From Pokkaliibacter sp. MBI-7 (GTDB taxonomy: Bacteria > Pseudomonadota > Gammaproteobacteria > Pseudomonadales > Balneatricaceae), in the NCBI RefSeq assembly GCF_029846635.1, contig NZ_JARVTG010000001.1:434001-498000 (forward strand): a stretch of 64,000 nucleotides of DNA. Direction: 5' to 3'. Both the position numbers and the translations under genes were made by a program. The notes beneath the pieces are model-generated. The model did not search any database, was not told the DNA's origin, and saw nothing but the letters and a program-made list of their open reading frames with translations. Within the stretch, counting starts at the first letter, position 1. Every line of letters begins with the position of its first letter. Positions 58,755 to 64,000 of the stretch are shown in pieces.

Positions 58755-60041
58755 TTACTCCTCAGCCGCCGCCATCATCTTCTTGTACTGGCGATACGCA
58801 CCGCGCATACCGGTCTCTGAACAGACCGCACCGGCGACGTTGCCATCGGCAGACTGACGCAGCCTGCCCATACCCCGGTTGACCAAAATCCAGCCATCGG
58901 TGCCAGCCAGTGAACCTTTCTGTACCCGCTCCCAGGCTTCGCCGTCATCCGGCGTGCCGAAGCCCATCGGCCCCTGAAAATGCTCATGCAGGCGCATACG
59001 TTTACGGTTGAAGGCGACCGGTGCCCCCTCGCCACCCAGCGCCACATGCTGGATCTCGGTTTCACTGACAGATACCGGGCGCAGTACGCGGAAGAACGCC
59101 ATCGAACAGGACACATTGGGGAACAGGTTCAGGTTGAAGCCGGTGCCGTGAGCGGCCCGTACCAGACGTTTCACCTCCTCCTCGCTGCGGCCTTCTTCGC
59201 GCAGGGCCGCTGCCAGCTCACTGAAGCGGGCAGGAATCGGCTGCTCCAGATCCGCTTCCAGATCAACCAGCTCAGGGATCATCACCATCACGCTGTGACC
59301 ATTGCCGAGGTCTTCGACAAAGCCGTCACCGTTGAGGAAGTCGAAAATATCCGCAGTGGCATCATCCAGCGATGACACAAAGGATTTATGAATGATGGGG
59401 AAGTGATAGGCGTCGGTGGTGTTCTCCAGCTGGATTTTCCAGTTGCCGGGGAAATTGAAACGATGCTCCCCCAGCACCTTCACCGGGTAGCCACCGCCCT
59501 GCTTCATAAACAGATCAATCCACTTTTTCGCCCCACCGAGGAAGTCTTCCAGCGGCTGGATATCCTCACGGAACGTGGCGAACACCATGCCGCGATAGGA
59601 CTCATGACGCAGGCGCATCAGCGGCAGCTCGCTCTTGTCGATCACGCCGTCATACTCTTCGGGCTTGGGCAGGGCGCGCAGCTCGCCGTCCAGCGCATAC
59701 CCCCAGCCGTGGTAGGGGCAGGTGAAGCTTTTGGTCTTGCCCTTGCGCCCTTCACAGACCGTGGCGCCCCGGTGGCGACAGCGGTTCTGCAGTACATGCA
59801 GGTTCATTTTGCGGTCACGGCTGAGAATCACCGGCTGCCGCCCGACCCAGGCCGTCTTGTAGCTACCGGCTTCGGGCACTTCGCTTTCATGGCCAATAAA
59901 CACCCAGGTGTTATTGAACACCCGGTCCAGCTCCTGCTCGAAGATGTCCGGGTCAGAGTACAGCGCCTTGTGCACCCGCCCTTCTTCCACCATCTCAGCC
60001 GCCTTGAGGCTGACGTTGTGCAGTTTGATCAATTCACTCAT
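58755..60041 (-). CDS. iacC: Rieske dioxygenase large subunit IacC
   Basis: 428 residues. The Rieske cluster ligands are Cys88-X-His90 (NRCRHRGATVC) and Cys108-X2-His111 (FTCPYHGW). The mononuclear iron site is in ENTTDAYHFPIIHKSF with His213 and His218. The ATG at 60041 is chosen; the frame to 60104 has no family counterpart. With IacD and IacF it oxidises an indole-acetate-derived intermediate on the way to catechol. The large-subunit type is distinct from GbcA at 10391-11698. Confidence 0.92.
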   Translation of the reverse strand: MSELIKLHNVSLKAAEMVEEGRVHKALYSDPDIFEQELDRVFNNTWVFIGHESEVPEAGSYKTAWVGRQPVILSRDRKMNLHVLQNRCRHRGATVCEGRKGKTKSFTCPYHGWGYALDGELRALPKPEEYDGVIDKSELPLMRLRHESYRGMVFATFREDIQPLEDFLGGAKKWIDLFMKQGGGYPVKVLGEHRFNFPGNWKIQLENTTDAYHFPIIHKSFVSSLDDATADIFDFLNGDGFVEDLGNGHSVMVMIPELVDLEADLEQPIPARFSELAAALREEGRSEEEVKRLVRAAHGTGFNLNLFPNVSCSMAFFRVLRPVSVSETEIQHVALGGEGAPVAFNRKRMRLHEHFQGPMGFGTPDDGEAWERVQKGSLAGTDGWILVNRGMGRLRQSADGNVAGAVCSETGMRGAYRQYKKMMAAAEE

Positions 60042-60100
60042 CGTTACGCTCTCACAGTCTAATCGCTGTACCCGGCCAGCCCCGCTGACCGGACCGGCAG

Positions 60101-60643
60101 TCACTTGGGTACGGGCAAAGGGGCCGGGTTATCCCAGGGGCTGTTTACTGGCCGGTTGAAGCGGCTGGTGGTACAGAAACGGGCAATCAGCCAGCGTCCC
60201 TGCTGACGGCGGAAATGCACCTCAAGCAAGGCACTGCTGAGCTGTGACCGGCCATCAGCGAAAGTCGCGGTCTGCAGCAGCACCCAGCGGCCACGTGCAC
60301 TGTCAGCGCTGTCTACCTCGACCCATTCAGAGGTCAGAAAGTGCACATTGAGGGCAAAGTGCGCCGGAGGCCGGGTATATTTTGCGAACATCGCCGCTAC
60401 GGCTGCCTTGCCTTCACAGCGTCCGAAAGTACCGGCATAGCGCTTGCCCTTGCCTTCCCACACCGCATCGTCGGTGAACAGCGCCAACAGAGGGGCGAGG
60501 TCGAAACCTTCATCAAGCTCATCGCACAGCTGCATGTACTGGTGCAGGCAGGCACTGACCGCCTGTGCAGCCTGCAGGCGGTCCACCTGCAGCGTGAGCT
60601 GCGCCACCTGCTGTTGCAGCGTCACCACGTCATCGGTCGTCAT
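60101..60643 (-). CDS. iacI: SnoaL-like protein IacI
   Basis: 180 residues with a SnoaL/NTF2-like domain of about 125 residues after an N-terminal heptad segment (VAQLTLQVDRLQAAQAVSAC). Later blocks are LALFTDDAVWEGKGKRYAGT and LNVHFLTSEWVEVD. The ATG at 60643 has a weak ribosome site; the frame to 60727 adds residues unlike the family. Known iac clusters carry this gene between iacB and iacC, as here. Its step is not well established. Confidence 0.85.
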   Translation of the reverse strand: MTTDDVVTLQQQVAQLTLQVDRLQAAQAVSACLHQYMQLCDELDEGFDLAPLLALFTDDAVWEGKGKRYAGTFGRCEGKAAVAAMFAKYTRPPAHFALNVHFLTSEWVEVDSADSARGRWVLLQTATFADGRSQLSSALLEVHFRRQQGRWLIARFCTTSRFNRPVNSPWDNPAPLPVPK

Positions 60644-60666
60644 TGCCCTGCTTTCCTCTGTCTGAC

Positions 60667-61029
60667 TCAGGCACGCTGCACGATCAGTTCGCGGCCAACC
60701 CGGGCTTCCACCCTGGCGTACCGCCACAGTTTGTAGGTGCCATCGCCCACCGCAGTGGTGCGAAACAGATTGCAGGCGGCATGAACGGTGTCGATGTCAG
60801 CGACATCCGCCAGCAGATAGGTCGTCCAGGGCCAGCCGTCGGACGGGCCAACCATGCTCTGGTCGTCATCCATATTGCCGAGCACACCGATACCGGCCAT
60901 GTCGTGAATACCGTTCCACATTTCGCCAAACGCAGCCCACACCTCCAGCTGCTCAGCGCGTGGTGCATCGAAGAAGTTCTGGTTGATGCCCATGCAGAAC
61001 AGCACGCGCAGGGGTTTCTTGTCGGTCAT
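60667..61029 (-). CDS. iacB: Conserved small protein IacB
   Basis: 120 residues, soluble, with LRVLFCMGINQNFFDAPRAE at the start and VGPSDGWPWTTYLLADVADI in the middle. No catalytic motif is evident to me; a ferredoxin-like alpha/beta fold is plausible. It is identified as IacB by its fixed place between iacA and iacI. GGAG precedes the ATG at 61029. Confidence 0.8.
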   Translation of the reverse strand: MTDKKPLRVLFCMGINQNFFDAPRAEQLEVWAAFGEMWNGIHDMAGIGVLGNMDDDQSMVGPSDGWPWTTYLLADVADIDTVHAACNLFRTTAVGDGTYKLWRYARVEARVGRELIVQRA

Positions 61030-61101
61030 AGTCAGTCTCCAGCGAAAACAGTCGGTTGAATCAGGATTCAGGCTTGCAGCACGATCTCTCTGACCTCGTT
61101 A

Positions 61102-62274
61102 TCAGAGATAGCCGGGTAAGGGCGGCTGCCCAAAAAACATCGCTCCCGCGTTCTGGTAAGTGATGTCTCCCATAAAGGCATGCTGTGTGATCACCAGGGT
61201 GTCGTTGACGAAGCGTGACAGCGGGCTGTCGCGATAGACGCCTGTCATGCCCGACAGCATCTGCACCGAACGGGCGACTTCGGCGGCAACACGTACCGCA
61301 TGGGTAGATGACAGCCGCAGCAGGTTGATCTGCTCTGCCGGTACCTCATCACCGCTCAGCAGCGAGGCCCAGGCCGCATCAATGGCGTCGTAAAAGAAGG
61401 CGCGTGCTGCGCGCAATTCGGCTTCGGCTCTGGCGATTTCCACCTGAGAAATAGGACGCTGGCCAAGATTGGGCGCGCCGGTGACTGACACCCGGCCACC
61501 GGCCATGGCCTGCAGCTCATCCAGTGCCGCCCGTGCCACTCCCAGCCCCACCACCGACAGCACCTGGGTGGCGAAAGACAGCGTGGGATAGCGGAACATC
61601 GGCTCATTCAGGTTGGAGGCGCCGCCACGCACGAAGGTCCAGTCTTCAGCGACCACCACATCCTCAACCACCAGATCATGGCTGCCAGTCCCGATCAGGC
61701 CGACCACATCCCAGGTCGGATCAATGCGTGCCTGCCCTGCGGGCATCACTGCCATACGCGGCAAACCCAGCTTTTCACCTTGCCGTGGCGCAATCCCCAC
61801 ACCGACCAGATCGGCCCCCATGCAACCACTGGAAAACTTCCAGCGACCGTTGACCTGCAGGCCTCCTTCAACAAATTCGGCAGGCTGAGGCGGGAAGATG
61901 CCACCAGCAAAGACCTTGTCCGGGCCGTCGGCATAAATACGGGCGAACGTCTGCGGCGGCAGCGCAGCCAGATAGACCACCCCCATCCCGAAGCTGGCCA
62001 CCCAGCCCGCCGAACCATCGGCATGAGAAATGGCCTCGATCAGCTCACAGAACTGCCGCGGGCTGCATTCATCGCCACCGAAACGACGCGGTACCAGTGC
62101 CCGGTAGATGCCGATATCGCGCAGACGCTCGATGATGTCCTGCGAGATATAGCGCTGCTGATCAAACTCACCGCTGCGGGCACGCTGACGAATGTCCTGC
62201 AGCAGAGCCGCAAAGGTGTCGCCACCCAGCGCAGCATGGGCTGTCCCCCGGAGGGACGCTTCAAAGGCGGTCAT
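61102..62274 (-). CDS. iacA: Indole-3-acetate monooxygenase IacA (acyl-CoA dehydrogenase-like)
   Basis: 390 residues of the acyl-CoA dehydrogenase-fold flavin monooxygenases. IGIYRALVPRRFGGDECSPR at the N-terminal domain, GGIFPPQPAEFVEGGLQVNG and WKFSSGCMGADLVGVGIAPR in the middle, and a C-terminal four-helix region with SSTHAVRVAAEVARSVQMLS are family features. IacA starts auxin breakdown by hydroxylating the indole ring of indole-3-acetate with reduced flavin. The ATG at 62274 has GGAGAAG upstream; a TTG at 62292 is rejected. The TGA of iacH lies 12 bases before this start. Confidence 0.9.
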   Translation of the reverse strand: MTAFEASLRGTAHAALGGDTFAALLQDIRQRARSGEFDQQRYISQDIIERLRDIGIYRALVPRRFGGDECSPRQFCELIEAISHADGSAGWVASFGMGVVYLAALPPQTFARIYADGPDKVFAGGIFPPQPAEFVEGGLQVNGRWKFSSGCMGADLVGVGIAPRQGEKLGLPRMAVMPAGQARIDPTWDVVGLIGTGSHDLVVEDVVVAEDWTFVRGGASNLNEPMFRYPTLSFATQVLSVVGLGVARAALDELQAMAGGRVSVTGAPNLGQRPISQVEIARAEAELRAARAFFYDAIDAAWASLLSGDEVPAEQINLLRLSSTHAVRVAAEVARSVQMLSGMTGVYRDSPLSRFVNDTLVITQHAFMGDITYQNAGAMFFGQPPLPGYL

Positions 62275-62288
62275 GTGCTTCTCCACGA

Positions 62289-63419
62289 TCAAACTCGGTT
62301 CAGTTCCAGACGTTCGCTCAGCTCACGGGCGACACTGCACAGCAGCTCGTCCTGCCCTCTGCCAGCCACCAGTTGCAGGCCCACGGGCAGGCCGGAAGGC
62401 CCTTGCAATGGCAGGGTGATAGCCGGATGACCGGTCAGGTTGAAAGGTCGGACAAAGGACGTCATGCCCAGCAGTGCGCGGGTATCCGCGGCATCTGCCA
62501 GGGCGACGGGATAGTCAGGCAGGGTCGGCATGGCCAGCACCAGACAGTGCTCCAGCAGGCGATCCACTTCTGCAGTGAAGCGGTTGCGGGTCTGCTCGGC
62601 CTGCGCCAGCTGTTCATCACTGGTCTGACTGGCAGCCAGCAGGCGGTCGGCAACATCACTGCCGACCAGACCGCTGGCGACCAGCGGCTCGCAGGCATTC
62701 CAGGTCTCACGGTTGATGATCACCATGCCTGCACTGTACGCCTCCTGCATTCCGGGCAATGCCACCGCTATCAGCGGCAGCTGTGCCCGACTCAGTGCGT
62801 CGCTGACGGTAGCACTGACCCCGGCCTGAGCGGTCGCAGTCAGCACGCCGAGCGGTTTGGCAGGCAGAGATGAAAATTCGGGAACAGCGGCAAAATCAGG
62901 GGTAATAGCCGCCATTACCTGGATAAGTGTGTCCATATTGCGACTGAGCGGGCCAACGCAGTCGAGGCTGCTTACCGCAGGCATGACGCCAGCGCGGCTG
63001 ACCCGGCCAAAGGTCGGCTTCATACCGAAGACACCGCAGCAGGCAGCCGGAGTGCGCACCGAGCCACCGGTATCGGTACCCAACGCGGCATCGCACAGAC
63101 CTGCAGCGACGGCAACGGCCGAGCCGCTGGAAGAGCCACCGGGGATAAGCGCGGGGTAAGCAGGATTCACAGGCGTGCCGGTCCAGTGGTTGATCCCTGT
63201 GGTGCCGAACGCCAGTTCATGCAGATTGGTTTTGCCATTGATCTGCCAGCCAGCCTCCAGCAGGGCACTGACCACAGCAGCATGCTGCTGTGCGGCGGCG
63301 GCCCGAGCCAGCGCCCTGCTGCCAGCCCGGGTGGCATAGCCCGCCACATCGATGGTGTCTTTAACCATCACTGTGCGTGGCCCGTGGCCGAGGTTCAGGG
63401 TTTCTACCACTGCGGTCAT
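62289..63419 (-). CDS. iacH: Amidase IacH
   Basis: 376 residues of the amidase-signature family. The catalytic triad is Lys20 (VMVKDTIDVAG), cis-Ser96 (PGGSSSGSAVA) and nucleophile Ser120 (GTDTGGSVRTPA), at the canonical 24-residue serine spacing. The ATG at 63419 follows GAGGTGGGAAGCG; 11 extra residues to 63452 are rejected. Iac clusters carry this gene, and it may release indole-3-acetate from amide conjugates, although that is not settled. It is the first gene of the run H-A-B-I-C-D-E-F-G. Confidence 0.88.
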   Translation of the reverse strand: MTAVVETLNLGHGPRTVMVKDTIDVAGYATRAGSRALARAAAAQQHAAVVSALLEAGWQINGKTNLHELAFGTTGINHWTGTPVNPAYPALIPGGSSSGSAVAVAAGLCDAALGTDTGGSVRTPAACCGVFGMKPTFGRVSRAGVMPAVSSLDCVGPLSRNMDTLIQVMAAITPDFAAVPEFSSLPAKPLGVLTATAQAGVSATVSDALSRAQLPLIAVALPGMQEAYSAGMVIINRETWNACEPLVASGLVGSDVADRLLAASQTSDEQLAQAEQTRNRFTAEVDRLLEHCLVLAMPTLPDYPVALADAADTRALLGMTSFVRPFNLTGHPAITLPLQGPSGLPVGLQLVAGRGQDELLCSVARELSERLELNRV

Positions 63420-64000
63420 CGCTTCCCACCTCTTGTTGCTCGCTGTGGCCACCGCTCATTGCACTGAATGCCCGGTGGCCTGTTGTCTGGTTATCGCCAG
63501 CCCTGCCTGACAGCGTTTTCACGTTCTGACAGGCGTTTACCGTGACCGATCCGGTCACGTCCGGCTTTTTTCTAAAATCCAAATAATTACTTTCCATGTC
63601 AATTGATTTTTTCAAAAAACATTCATGCTTTTTTGTAGTGCACTTTTGCGCTTATCGCACTATATTTGAGCAATGAAGCCGTTGATAAAAACAACCAGAA
63701 CAGCGACTTAAAAAGACATTAAATCCTTTAATTTCAATAGTTTAATTTTAAAAATCCAAGCACAGACGAACGCTGTCATGGCACAGAGACAGGTCATCCT
63801 GAATAGCTCTGACACGGCGGAAAGACGTTTTTTACAACCCACAAAAAAGACGAAAAATAATGATAAAAATCACGTATCCAAACCCAATAAAAAGCGCAGA
63901 AAAATGCTTGTCTTTTCAAGTATTTATTCCGAACACCCCACTCCCTGAAAAGCCCTCGCAACAGCACGAGGCAGAACACCCGAGAGGCATATTTTTCAAC
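63420..64000. promoter_or_regulatory. AT-rich region upstream of the iac operon
   Basis: 581 bp to the window edge. From about 63590 it is markedly AT-richer than the rest of the window. No gene is supported; the short frames at 63361-63615 and 63794-63979 lack ribosome sites and recognisable sequence. It must hold the iac promoter. The MarR-type regulator iacR of known clusters is not present and may lie beyond 64000. Confidence 0.6.
63541..63559. promoter_or_regulatory. Inverted repeat upstream of iacH, candidate operator
   Basis: CGTGACCG-ATC-CGGTCACG, perfect 8-bp arms and a 3-base centre, 121 bp before the iacH ATG. A dimeric MarR-type regulator site is plausible. A TTTTTT run follows 5 bases after it on the plus strand, so a terminator for a plus-strand transcript is the alternative. 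Confidence 0.45.

Noticed and set aside
55888..60041. Naphthalene- or benzoate-type dioxygenase operon
   Set aside because: The extra ACAD-fold monooxygenase, small IacB, SnoaL-like IacI, flavin reductase and amidase in this exact order fit iac, and no ring-cleavage genes follow.

Overview
The window looks like chromosomal DNA from a fairly GC-rich, plant- or rhizosphere-associated gammaproteobacterium. The evidence is glycine-betaine demethylation (gbcA/gbcB) beside a BCCT transporter, Pseudomonas-like regulators and transporters, a complete indole-3-acetate (auxin) degradation operon, and two genes with Hrp-type (HrpL) promoters and type III secretion features. I cannot name the species; an Oceanospirillales/Pseudomonadales relative is only a guess. 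No tRNA, rRNA, CRISPR, prophage or insertion sequence was recognised.

Layout. 1-5652: a tripartite RND efflux system (outer-membrane factor cut by the window edge, adaptor, pump). 5750-8497: a small membrane protein and a two-HKD phospholipase D-like protein behind an hrp box. 8678-11751: divergent gbcB and gbcA, with a repeat-rich control region between them. 11952-18224: a small unknown gene, an exported phosphoesterase, a di-haem cytochrome peroxidase-like protein and katG with a triplicated upstream repeat. 18247-22469: a small unknown gene, a BCCT transporter and a PheC-like periplasmic protein. 22550-24927: a HrpK/HrpF/NolX-like type III translocator candidate behind a second hrp box. 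25148-28905: housekeeping-like single genes (GNAT, ABC ATPase, YehS, NYN nuclease, phosphoesterase, a small low-complexity protein). 29053-34021: a dicarboxylate/citrate-type locus with oxaloacetate decarboxylase, a CitAB/DcuSR-like two-component system and a 2HCT transporter. 34607-45733: aldehyde dehydrogenase, GntR regulator, MFS transporters, a sensor kinase/HD-GYP pair and PsiE. 46062-54552: a redox cluster with two HNL-like cupins, YqhD, an SDR and a CMD protein, next to a LysR gene. 54585-63419 (minus strand): an FMN 2-hydroxyacid dehydrogenase downstream of iacHABICDEFG.

The most interesting signal is the pair of separated genes at 6392-8428 and 22550-24814. Each has a GGAACC-N15-(C/A)CACCCA promoter upstream on the correct strand. 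The two products share about 30 N-terminal residues that meet the known rules for Hrp type III export signals. No secretion apparatus genes are in the window. These look like two scattered HrpL-regulon members, a translocator and a phospholipase D-family effector candidate. The same genome carries a full auxin-degradation operon, which fits life with plants.

A second theme is short tandem repeats in upstream or untranslated DNA: 3 x 18 bp before katG, 24-bp repeats before the GNAT gene, 5 x 13 bp before a small membrane protein, 10 x GAAGGC before the aldehyde dehydrogenase, and a 16-bp duplication across the psiE stop codon. All of this rests on reading the sequence and on family knowledge; no database search was run.
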